In this document: in pieces, positions 1 through 6,003 of the stretch
Position numbering within the stretch: position 1 is the stretch's first letter
Layout of the letters: the number at the start of each line of letters is the position of its first letter
From: DAOUAJ01 sp034433615
Lineage (GTDB): Bacteria; Chloroflexota; Anaerolineae; DUEN01
Assembly (NCBI GenBank): GCA_034433615.1
Contig: DAOUAJ010000109.1
Coordinates: 1-6,050, forward strand
Direction of reading: 5' to 3'
DNA length: 6,050 nt
Made by a program: the position numbers and the translations under genes
Notes under the pieces: model-generated
Databases searched by the model: none
What the model saw: the letters and a program-made list of their open reading frames with translations, nothing else
Told to the model about the DNA's origin: nothing

Positions 1-138
1 CTGCTAGACCTGGTCTGCCACTTCCGTACCCGGTTAACCGGCTTCCAGGTTGGTGATACTGAGGGTATCCTGAAGGGGCGGACTACAGGGAACACCTACA
101 TCATTGGCACCGACTCGGTTCGCATCGTGCCGCTGTGA
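1..138 (+). CDS. 3' end of an unrecognised protein-coding gene (partial)
   Basis: The first reading frame is open from base 1 and stops at TGA 136-138, giving the last 45 residues of a protein that begins outside the window. The tail contains GFQVGDTEGILKGR followed by TTGNTYIIGTDSVRIVPL, a mix of short beta-type stretches and glycine turns that suggests the end of a folded globular domain. I do not recognise the family and assign no function. A perfect hairpin starts 22 bases after the stop, which supports this being a real gene end. The following gene has its own leader of about 160 bases, so the two are probably not co-transcribed. Coding is inferred from the open frame and the hairpin only. 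Confidence 0.6.
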   Translation: MLDLVCHFRTRLTGFQVGDTEGILKGRTTGNTYIIGTDSVRIVPL

Positions 139-160
139 GTTGCTTCTGAGTCTAACCAAT

Positions 161-194
161 GGGCTGGGTAGGCGTAACCATGCCTACCCAGCCC
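161..194 (+). terminator. Perfect 13-bp hairpin, probable terminator of the upstream gene
   Basis: GGGCTGGGTAGGC (161-173) pairs without mismatch with GCCTACCCAGCCC (182-194) around an 8-base loop. It lies 22 bases after the upstream stop codon. No T-run follows on either strand, so it is not a textbook intrinsic terminator. It may act as an mRNA 3'-end stabiliser or a U-less terminator. Confidence 0.6.
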
Positions 195-208
195 CAAACT
201 CACCGCTC

Positions 209-243
209 GATCTGCGGTAGCTACACGGCTTCCGCCGCAGATC
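209..243. repeat. 9-bp inverted repeat in the leader of the secreted-protein gene
   Basis: GATCTGCGG (209-217) and CCGCAGATC (235-243) are perfect inverted copies separated by 17 bases, about 57 bases before the start codon of the next gene. It could be an operator or a 5' leader hairpin, or it could be chance. I found no convincing -35/-10 pair beside it, so its role is open. Confidence 0.4.
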
Positions 244-299
244 AACCTGGCGAGAGTAGGATGCAATATGCCTGTTAGACAACTGAAAGGAGCAGAGCC

Positions 300-3173
300 A
301 TGAAACCTCAACATCTCACTATGATGACGGTGATGGCTGTTCTCCTCTTACTCCTGGTGCCCGCACCCGGTGGAGCTGAGGCTGATCCGCCATCTCAGCC
401 GCCTGTCCCCACCCCCCACAGGCCAGTCGGTGCACCTGAGGGCCATGTGCGTATAGGCACCCCGGATTCCGGCCCTCAGCAATCCCCTGATGGCTTGTGG
501 TTCATGCCGGAGGGCGCCCGGCCCTCTATCCCAGTTGTGGGTAAGAGGCCTGAAACCACCGGTGGCCCCGACGATTTCGGCTATACTTGGGATGACTCTG
601 TGCCACTGAACTGGATCAACGTCACTGTTGGGACGGACACGGGGATGAGCGGCGATAGTTGGGGACAGGGCGTTGGCCCTATCCCACTGCCTTTTGCCTT
701 TAAGTTCTATGAAAACACCTATACCAGTGTTTATATTGCCGCCAGTGGTTATCTGGGCTTCACTTCAAGCTATTGGAGCGGCCAACAGCGGATTCCCTCT
801 CCTGCGACCCCCAACAACGTCGTCGCCCCTTATTGGACGCCGCTCTACCTGAATAGCTCCGGCCCGGCCGGGCGGGTGTACTACATCAGCGGCGGCACTG
901 CCCCGAACCGGTACTTTGCCGTTGAATGGTATAACGTCAGAGGCGGCGATCCTTCAGACCCGATCGGTGCAGACGATATATTTGATTTTGAAGTCGTTCT
1001 GTATGAAAACGGCGACATGGTCTTCCAGTATGCCATGATGAGCTACACCGGTTCCTATTGGTGCGGCGCCGCTGGCACGGAAGACTCGGAAGGATTAGAT
1101 GGGCTGCCTTACGGTTCGTTCTGCCAGCAATACGCCTCAAACCGGGCCGTGCGCTACTACCGCCCGCCTCCCTCAGCGCGGGTGCAGGTGCGCCCGGCTT
1201 TCCAGGGTCGTTTTGTCCGCCCGGGTGAGCTAGCCACCTTCCAGCAGCGCATTAAGAACACCGGGGAACTCGGGACCGATACCTATGACCTGTTCACGGC
1301 CTCGGCCTGGTCCGTTTCCCTCTATGCCTCCAATTGCGTCACCCCTCTGACCGACACGGACGGTGATGGCATCGTGGATACCGGCCCTGTGCCTCAGGGG
1401 GCCGTCATCTACATCTGTGTGAAGGTTCAGACGCCAACGGGGGGCGTTGTTGGCGATGACAACTCGGCTGTGGTTACAATTCGCTCCTCTCTGAATACCA
1501 ATAAACAAAAGACGGCCACCTTCCAGACCGCTATCCCTGCACCGTTTGCCCAGGTGTTTCGCGATGACGCCGACGGGGCCCACTCTCTCTACCTGGTGCA
1601 ACCCGCTGGCCAGAGCATCAGAAAGGTGACGCCAGATTGGTACTACGGTTACGACTGGGCTATCGCTGAGGCACCAAACAGCAATTTTATATATGCCTGG
1701 GATCGGGGACGGTGCCTGGATAATTCGTGTAGCATCTATGTTTACGAGATCGAATACACCCTGCTGGACCGCGTTGGCAACACCGTGCGAACGGTGAGCA
1801 AGCTCACCAACCATAGCGGGGCGACAATGGATACCTATGAGTACGATCCCGTAGTGGCAGTAGCACCAAACGGTCGTATCGGTGTGCTGTGGAGACGCCA
1901 ACTCTGGAACAACAGCACTTCTCAGTTCAATTACAACGTCTATTTCGCCATCCTGGATGCCAGCGGCAATGTGGTCTACGGCCCGGCCAATGTGACTAAC
2001 AACACAGTCTGGGGCACCGGGAACGATCTGAATGTGCCTCGCTTCTACTACCCGCGTATTGTCGCGACTGGTGACAATCGCTTCGTTCTGGCCTGGTTGA
2101 AGGAGCATCAGGAGAGCGCCGGGTGGGTAGATGACATCTATTACACCGTGCGGGACTCGAATGGCGCTGAGGTGCGAGGCATCACCAGACTCACCAACGA
2201 TACGCCGGGCTATGATGATTCCTATTCTAATCCCAATCTGGCATCGCTTACAGGCAATCGGGTCCTCGCCTTATGGAGACGAGGAGGAAGTTACGCTGAT
2301 ATTTACTATGCCGTGCTGGATAGCAACGGTGGTGTGGTCAGGCCAATGACCAACCTGTCAAACGATGGCACAGCCCAGTACGATTACAGGCCTGATGCCG
2401 CGCAGGTGTCTGACGGTAAGACCATCGTTGCATGGACAGGCGGTCAGTATCCTAACTACCGCATTCGTTTTGCTGTATTGGACACCAGCTACAATCGCAT
2501 CAGTGGCCCCACCACATTGAATAATTCAGCAGCCATAACCGGTGACGACTATGTCTCTGTCGCCCCATCGGGTGATCGTGCGATTCTCACCTGGATGGAC
2601 TATGACTCTGGTTACCGCCGCAACCTGTACTATGCCCTGGTCAGATCAAATGGCAGTGTGCTCACCCCACCCCAGATCTTCCGCAGCAGTCAGTCCACCA
2701 GCTATCCCTACATCCAGACGAGCTATGAGGGCTATGGCAACACCTCGTATAGTTGGACACCCCCCTCGGGCGTGGATGGCATGGTGGCGTTTGGCTCTGA
2801 CCTCTATGGCGGGCCACCCGGAGGCAACGCCACCCTCAGCCTGCGCTATGCCAACTACGGCGCAACCCTGGCGACCAACGTCGTGCTCACCGCCACGCTG
2901 GACAGCAACCTGAGCTACGCTGGCGACACGTCGGGCATTCCACCCACGATTATCGGCAATAACGTCGTCTGGCGCGTGCCGGACCTGCCCTTGCTGGAGA
3001 GCCGGAGCTTCGTTCTCTATGTCCAATTGCCAGCCGGAGGCGCCTATGGCACCCGCTATCCAGTCGTGGCAAGGCTGACCTCCAATGGGCCGGAGGTTAA
3101 CCCATCCGATAACACAGATACGACTGAGGTGATGGTAGCCCGGCAGATATTTCTGCCGCTCAGTATGCGGTAA
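300..3173 (+). CDS. Large secreted multidomain beta protein with predicted beta-propeller and DUF11-like domain
   Basis: Starts at ATG 300 with GAAAGGAG (285-292) seven bases upstream; 957 residues. Residues 1-27 are a signal peptide (hydrophobic core AVLLLLLVP), followed by a Pro-rich linker to about 90. Residues 94-290 form a beta domain with IPLPFAFKFYENTYTSVYIA and GYLGF, a pattern common in bacterial exported proteins. Residues 295-400 look like a NEW3-type Ig-like domain (GELATFQQRIKNTG) containing DTDGDGIVD at 352-360, a calcium-loop-type sequence. Residues 429-822 hold about six repeats of 50-65 residues (a W-ending strand, then YYAVLDSNG, then LTND), read as a beta-propeller. Residues 840-945 resemble DUF11 (LSLRYANYGATLATNVVLTA, NPSDNTDTTEV). 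The end is IFLPLSMR. No catalytic motif is visible. Probably a surface or extracellular binding/adhesion protein; domain names come from recognition, not a profile search. Hairpins lie on both sides, suggesting a monocistronic unit. Confidence 0.93.
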   Translation: MKPQHLTMMTVMAVLLLLLVPAPGGAEADPPSQPPVPTPHRPVGAPEGHVRIGTPDSGPQQSPDGLWFMPEGARPSIPVVGKRPETTGGPDDFGYTWDDSVPLNWINVTVGTDTGMSGDSWGQGVGPIPLPFAFKFYENTYTSVYIAASGYLGFTSSYWSGQQRIPSPATPNNVVAPYWTPLYLNSSGPAGRVYYISGGTAPNRYFAVEWYNVRGGDPSDPIGADDIFDFEVVLYENGDMVFQYAMMSYTGSYWCGAAGTEDSEGLDGLPYGSFCQQYASNRAVRYYRPPPSARVQVRPAFQGRFVRPGELATFQQRIKNTGELGTDTYDLFTASAWSVSLYASNCVTPLTDTDGDGIVDTGPVPQGAVIYICVKVQTPTGGVVGDDNSAVVTIRSSLNTNKQKTATFQTAIPAPFAQVFRDDADGAHSLYLVQPAGQSIRKVTPDWYYGYDWAIAEAPNSNFIYAWDRGRCLDNSCSIYVYEIEYTLLDRVGNTVRTVSKLTNHSGATMDTYEYDPVVAVAPNGRIGVLWRRQLWNNSTSQFNYNVYFAILDASGNVVYGPANVTNNTVWGTGNDLNVPRFYYPRIVATGDNRFVLAWLKEHQESAGWVDDIYYTVRDSNGAEVRGITRLTNDTPGYDDSYSNPNLASLTGNRVLALWRRGGSYADIYYAVLDSNGGVVRPMTNLSNDGTAQYDYRPDAAQVSDGKTIVAWTGGQYPNYRIRFAVLDTSYNRISGPTTLNNSAAITGDDYVSVAPSGDRAILTWMDYDSGYRRNLYYALVRSNGSVLTPPQIFRSSQSTSYPYIQTSYEGYGNTSYSWTPPSGVDGMVAFGSDLYGGPPGGNATLSLRYANYGATLATNVVLTATLDSNLSYAGDTSGIPPTIIGNNVVWRVPDLPLLESRSFVLYVQLPAGGAYGTRYPVVARLTSNGPEVNPSDNTDTTEVMVARQIFLPLSMR

Positions 3174-3177
3174 TGTG

Positions 3178-3231
3178 CCTGGCATGTAGGGCCAGACGTG
3201 CCACTCACCTACGCGGGCCCTACATGCCAGG
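3178..3231 (+). terminator. Perfect 16-bp hairpin after the secreted-protein gene
   Basis: CCTGGCATGTAGGGCC (3178-3193) pairs perfectly with GGCCCTACATGCCAGG (3216-3231) across a 22-base loop, beginning five bases after the stop codon. There is no T-run after it. Its position right after the stop indicates a transcription or mRNA 3' end. It is longer than the hairpin at 161-194 but built alike: a GC-rich stem containing GTAGG or its complement and no U tract. Confidence 0.65.
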
Positions 3232-3275
3232 TTGATGCATCTGGCATCGTTCTCAACAGAAATGCGGTTTACATG

Positions 3276-3294
3276 TGTCCAACTTTAGGGGACA
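3276..3294. repeat. Short inverted repeat TGTCC...GGACA in intergenic DNA
   Basis: TGTCC (3276-3280) and GGACA (3290-3294) flank the AT-rich centre AACTTTAGG. It lies between the terminator hairpin and the lipoprotein promoter region. The sequence has the look of an IS end or a small regulator site, but the arms are only 5 bp, so chance is a real possibility. Nothing else recognisable was seen in 3232-3332. Confidence 0.2.
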
Positions 3295-3332
3295 AGTACA
3301 GCTAAGACCTGTCCCAAGTCCTGGTCCACTGC

Positions 3333-3364
3333 TTGAGCGGACAATATGCCAGGGATATCCTGGC
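3333..3364 (+). promoter_or_regulatory. Possible weak promoter with an overlapping palindrome, upstream of the lipoprotein gene
   Basis: TTGAGC (3333-3338) and TATCCT (3356-3361) are spaced by 17 bases; each matches four of six sigma-70 consensus positions. The -10 box lies inside a perfect inverted repeat, GCCAGG (3348-3353) with CCTGGC (3359-3364) around GATAT, the placement expected of a repressor site. The expected RNA start would leave a leader of roughly 55 bases before ATG 3424. The hexamer matches are modest, so this is tentative. Confidence 0.3.
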
Positions 3365-3423
3365 CTGGTAAGAGGTCGGGCCTGAACCCGCCTCTTGCCC
3401 TTATATCATGCGAGGAGGTCACC

Positions 3424-4131
3424 ATGAAACGCTTTTCTCTGCTTTTACCTCTCGCGATACCTCTCGCGATGCTCGCCGTGACTGCTTGCGGCGCTCAGCC
3501 AGCCGCACCAACAGTAGCCCCGCCGACGCAAGTAATTCCTACTTCTACCCCTTTGCCTACAGACACACCGGTTCCAACGGCAACACCAACACCATTGCCT
3601 ACCAATACCCCGACGCGCACGCCATGGCCGACAAGGACGCCTCGACCAACAAAGACACCCGATCCCGCGCTCCAAGGCGTCACCATTCCGGTAGAGTTGT
3701 TCCCAAACTACGCGGTCTACTTTGGAGAACTAAAAGGCGGCGCGCACAAGGCAAGCCTGGTCATTGCTCATGTACCCCAGCGTATCCCCGGAGGGGGTCT
3801 ATACTTTGTCTACTATTTTGTGAGCAAGCGTGACCAGGGCGCCTTCGCGTTCCTTGTGACAGAAACCAACGCGGGAACTTATCGGGTTAAGCGTGACCCC
3901 GTGGAGTTTGAGTTCACTGCTAGCCCAACCTCCTTACGAGGTACCCTTACGTATCTTCCTGATGGGCGGAAGTACTCATTTTCGCTCGCGCCACGAGGCA
4001 CTGGCCGCGCAGCCCTTATCCAGGCTGTCACAGATGCATTCCTACTCGGAGCACATGGTTGCATATGTGGGTGGGTGAGTCCTGGTTTCGCTGACGACAT
4101 GATAAAGCGAACAGGTCTCAAGCCGCCCTGA
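3424..4131 (+). CDS. Lipoprotein with Thr/Pro-rich linker, unknown function
   Basis: The start is placed at ATG 3424 because AGGAGG (3412-3417) sits six bases upstream and the protein then opens with a lipoprotein signal: MKRF, a hydrophobic core, and lipobox V-T-A-C with Cys22. The frame is open further upstream to ATG 3346, but that would put about 26 non-signal residues first. After Cys22 comes a Thr/Pro-rich linker (about 26-81) of TPxPT-like repeats, typical of cell-surface lipoproteins in Chloroflexota. Residues 84-235 look globular: PVELFPNYAVYFGELKGG, then strands (LYFVYYFVSK, AFAFLVTET), TLTYLPDGRKYSFSLAP, then a probable helix with Cys213 and Cys215 (CIC). I do not recognise this domain. 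It should sit anchored on the outer face of the membrane. The stop codon lies at the edge of an IS remnant, so the last residues may not be native. Confidence 0.85.
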   Translation: MKRFSLLLPLAIPLAMLAVTACGAQPAAPTVAPPTQVIPTSTPLPTDTPVPTATPTPLPTNTPTRTPWPTRTPRPTKTPDPALQGVTIPVELFPNYAVYFGELKGGAHKASLVIAHVPQRIPGGGLYFVYYFVSKRDQGAFAFLVTETNAGTYRVKRDPVEFEFTASPTSLRGTLTYLPDGRKYSFSLAPRGTGRAALIQAVTDAFLLGAHGCICGWVSPGFADDMIKRTGLKPP

Positions 4132-4132
4132 T

Positions 4133-4958
4133 GGCCTACACATCCCTGACCATTGGTGCCAGTTCATAGGGCGTACTGAGCGATGTACAGCAGGCGGTCC
4201 TGCGGGTCGGCCTCGGGCTTAAGCGAGCGATTCAACGCCAGCAGGGGATTGAACATGGCCGCCACCATACGCCAGTCGCATCTGAAAGTAATACCGTACA
4301 TAATGAAAGATCTGCTTCAAGCCGCACACCCTGGCGACTATGCACAGCGTGGTCTCCACCGGCATCCGCTCGTTCCACGTCCCACGCGGGCACAGCTTCA
4401 AATGGGCCGGGAGGCGTTCGGCACAGTTGCAGCCGACATCCGCCAGGCCAATCGTCCCCCGTCATGGGCTGCGACCAGGGGCAAGCAGGTCTGGGCAGGG
4501 ACATTGGCGGTGTCCCAGGCTCAGTCCACGACCTTACCTCGGTCGTTGATCAACCCACACAGCTTCATGCCCACGATCCAGCGCCAGGTGCTCTTGCCCG
4601 TCTTGCCGATCTGCTGGGGACTACGCCCTTCACGGAGGGGAGGGACCAACTCGATGCCATAGCTGTCAATGACGGTGAAGCAGGTGGGATCAGCCAGGAA
4701 GCGCTGCAAGCGGGTGCGCTCCGGCAGGCTGCCGAACAGCGCCGCGTAGTCCTGTTTGAGCCAGCGGTAAAAGGCGCGGAAGTGGCCATCTTTGAGGGCG
4801 AACAACAGGCCTACCGTGACGAGTGCGCTCGGCCACAGGGTGGCTTGGGGACAGAGCCCGAGAGAAGCGTCTACCTCACAGAACAAAGCGATGATCAACT
4901 CTTCGGTGGTCACGGCAGACTCCTTTCACCTCGGTTGTGTCACCGGAAGTGTAGAGCC
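4133..4958. mobile_element. Degenerate IS element (about 0.8 kb) carrying a broken DDE transposase
   Basis: Candidate terminal inverted repeats flank the transposase remnant. The left arm GGCCTACACATCC (4133-4145) matches the reverse complement of the right arm GGAAGTGTAGAGCC (4945-4958) with one gap and one mismatch. Both ends sit about 20-30 bases outside the reading frame, the usual layout for a small IS. The exact ends and target duplication cannot be fixed by eye, and the arms may extend a little further outward (toward CGC on both sides). The left end falls two bases after the lipoprotein stop codon. The element is decayed and is not expected to move by itself. Confidence 0.6.
4164..4913 (-). 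pseudogene. IS4-type DDE transposase pseudogene
   Basis: The frame begins at GTG 4911-4913 with AAAGGAG (4920-4926) correctly placed, and runs 130 residues to an in-frame TGA at 4521-4523. Translation resumes in the same frame as AWDTANVPAQTCLPLVAAHDG, so the TGA probably replaced a Trp codon. It then breaks at the C-run 4456-4460, where a one-base loss shifts the frame to TIGLADVGCNCAERLPAHLK and CPRGTWNERMPVETTLC. A one-base gain near 4262-4268 shifts it again to VAAMFNPLLALNRSLKPEAD, ending at TGA 4164-4166. DDE candidates are Asp83 (TVIDSYGIEL), Asp in GLADVG and Glu in NERMPVET; W-N-E-R-M-P-V-E fits the Y-(2)-R-(3)-E signature of IS4-type enzymes. LQRFLADPT may also hide a small in-frame deletion relative to relatives I remember. 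Family assignment is from motifs, not a database match. Confidence 0.85.
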
Positions 4959-5071
4959 TGAGCGGTCGAGTACTGGAACGCTCATCGCCATCCGTATGTC
5001 TGGAAAAAGCGCCCGCAGGAGCGGCTTCCTAAACACTGCATAATATATCAACTATTTAGCGAGAGAACCAT
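4959..5071. other. Spacer between two IS remnants, no gene seen
   Basis: This 113-base stretch lies between the right end of the first IS remnant and the stop codon of the second transposase remnant. It turns AT-rich near 5035-5060 (CATAATATATCAAC). GAGAGAACCATTTAGAAACT (5061-5080) could be the outer end of the IS5-like element, since IS5 ends lie just beyond the transposase stop, but I did not find its inverted partner on the other side. Confidence 0.35.
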
Positions 5072-5863
5072 TTAGAAACTATCCCAAAACCTTGTTGATG
5101 ACATAGACTGAGCGAGGCGACGATACCAGAGCAAGGCACATGCCAACTGCAACAAGCCTAAGTAGTTCCGCGATTTCTTATCGTAGCGCACCAGAATGGC
5201 ACGGCACTTGGACAGCCCGGCCAGCGTGCGCTCGACCACCCAACGACGGGGCGGGTACTTATGCTCATCTGCTGCCGGCGGCACTTCGCCAATGCGGCGA
5301 ATGTGGGGGACGTAGTCATGCACAGCCACAGCCGGATTGTCATAGGCCTTATCCAGACACAGATGCTGAGGCGGCTGGGCTGTGGGCACAGGCCTCCCGA
5401 CCATAATCGCCTCTAGCCTCTGTTGCAGCAGTTTGGTGTCATGCACCTTGGCCGCGGCGACCACCATCGCTAGTGGACCTCCTCTCCTTCCGTCAAGAGG
5501 CTGTGTTTGCTCCCATTCTTGCCCCGGTCGGTGGGGTTGGGTCCGACATCGCCCCCCCGAAACGCGCCTTGCCCATGGCGGTGTCGGCGGCCTGCCATTC
5601 CCAGTTCACGCCTTGGAGGTCAGCGCACTCTGCCACCCACAGCGCCCACAGCTTTTCAGACAGGCCCGTCTCGCACCCATGCTGGAAGCAACGCTGGATG
5701 GTGCTCTCATCGCCATAGACGCGGGGCAAATGATGCCACTGGCAACCGGTGCGCAAGCGAAAGATCTGAGGTTCGGACATAAGTTCGGACAATCCTCCCC
5801 AATACGCGGAAAGCGGCTCAGGTAGCGTCCTGTGTAAATGGGCTGCACGCCGCTCAAGGACAC
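5072..5863 (-). pseudogene. IS5-family transposase pseudogene (multiple frameshifts)
   Basis: The best-preserved piece is the C-terminal 131 residues (5467 down to 5072): PQHLCLDKAYDNP holds the second catalytic Asp and RRWVVERTLA the Glu, followed by CRAILVRYDKK and LGLLQLACALLWYRR, all typical of IS5-family enzymes. The middle piece, in another frame, reads FRLRTGCQWHHLPRVYG, then WEWQAADTAMGKA, which supplies the first Asp. Between them the frame GPNPTDRGKNGSKHSLLTEG (about 5545-5485) connects only through two further shifts, one in a seven-G run (5552-5558, minus strand) and one near 5480 where a G seems lost in EGEGGPLA. A possible N-terminal piece runs from GTG 5863 (YTGRYLSRFPRIGED) and joins near 5768 by another shift. 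DKAYDNPAVAV may lack a few residues seen in relatives. The true 5' end is uncertain because a long inverted repeat overlaps it. Confidence 0.85.
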
Positions 5864-5914
5864 AGAAAACGGGCGGTGGGGCTGAAATGTCCGAACTCAT
5901 GTCCGAAGTTCAGA
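5766..5914. repeat. 149-bp segment bounded by 27-bp inverted repeats, each with two TTCGGACA copies
   Basis: The 27 bases at 5766-5792 match the reverse complement of 5888-5914 at 24 of 27 positions. Each arm holds two copies of TTCGGACA (5773-5780 and 5785-5792; inverted at 5888-5895 and 5900-5907), spaced 12 bases start to start. The left arm lies in the IS5-like transposase remnant, where it would encode the repeated peptide CPNLCPNL; the right arm lies upstream of the GTG at 5863. It may be a MITE-like insert, two facing IS ends, or an inverted duplication. The arrangement is directly visible; the origin is not. Confidence 0.7.
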
Positions 5915-5922
5915 CTTTCCAG

Positions 5923-5951
5923 TTGACATGGTGTAGCATCCATGTTATTAT
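5923..5951 (+). promoter_or_regulatory. Strong sigma-70-type promoter of the antitoxin gene
   Basis: TTGACA (5923-5928, perfect -35) and TATTAT (5946-5951, five of six for -10) are separated by exactly 17 bases. The predicted RNA start is near 5958, leaving a leader of about 45 bases before the AbrB-type start codon at 6004. This is the clearest promoter in the window. Confidence 0.85.
5926..5945. promoter_or_regulatory. Palindrome in the promoter spacer, candidate operator 1
   Basis: ACATGG (5926-5931) and CCATGT (5940-5945) are perfect inverted copies around eight bases. They fill the gap between the -35 and -10 boxes, overlapping the end of the -35. AbrB/MazE-type antitoxins commonly repress their own promoters by binding palindromes here, so autoregulation is a reasonable inference. 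Confidence 0.55.
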
Positions 5952-5952
5952 C

Positions 5953-5978
5953 GTAGTACAAATGAACATAGGTACTAC
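5953..5978. promoter_or_regulatory. Palindrome over the transcription start, candidate operator 2
   Basis: GTAGTAC (5953-5959) and GTACTAC (5972-5978) are perfect 7-bp inverted copies with a 12-base spacer. They begin one base after the -10 box and cover the expected RNA start. The position suits repression by the encoded antitoxin or toxin-antitoxin complex. Confidence 0.6.
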
Positions 5979-6003
5979 ATATCAGAACCGGGAGGATTAT
6001 CCT

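Noticed and set aside
139..299. Promoter for the secreted-protein gene
   Set aside because: GCAATAT near 263-269 could be a -10-like box, but no -35 hexamer lies at proper spacing, so no promoter is called.
1230..2108. Minus-strand open frame of 292 codons
   Set aside because: It lies wholly inside the secreted-protein gene, whose signal peptide, ribosome site and repeats are convincing. Its translation shows no domain and no suitable ribosome site.
3346..3423. Upstream ATG giving a longer lipoprotein
   Set aside because: The extension would bury the lipoprotein signal peptide 26 residues in and has no clear ribosome site, while ATG 3424 has AGGAGG six bases upstream.
3495..3666. Repetitive DNA that could suggest a CRISPR or minisatellite array
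   Set aside because: The repetition is short ACN/CCN codon runs encoding Thr/Pro, with no constant repeat-spacer unit.
3445..3833. Overlapping frames on both strands in the Thr/Pro-rich region
   Set aside because: They are shadows of the repetitive linker codons, low in complexity and without start signals.
4183..5043. Plus-strand frames of 80-165 codons across the first IS remnant
   Set aside because: They are antisense to the transposase remnant, and their translations show no recognisable motif.
5140..5825. Plus-strand frames of 80-147 codons across the second IS remnant
   Set aside because: They are antisense to an IS5-like transposase whose motifs are clear on the minus strand.
5040..5914. 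Terminal inverted repeats for the IS5-like element
   Set aside because: I compared GAGAGAACCATTTAGAAACT near 5061 with the right flank and found no convincing inverted partner, so I did not draw the element's borders.
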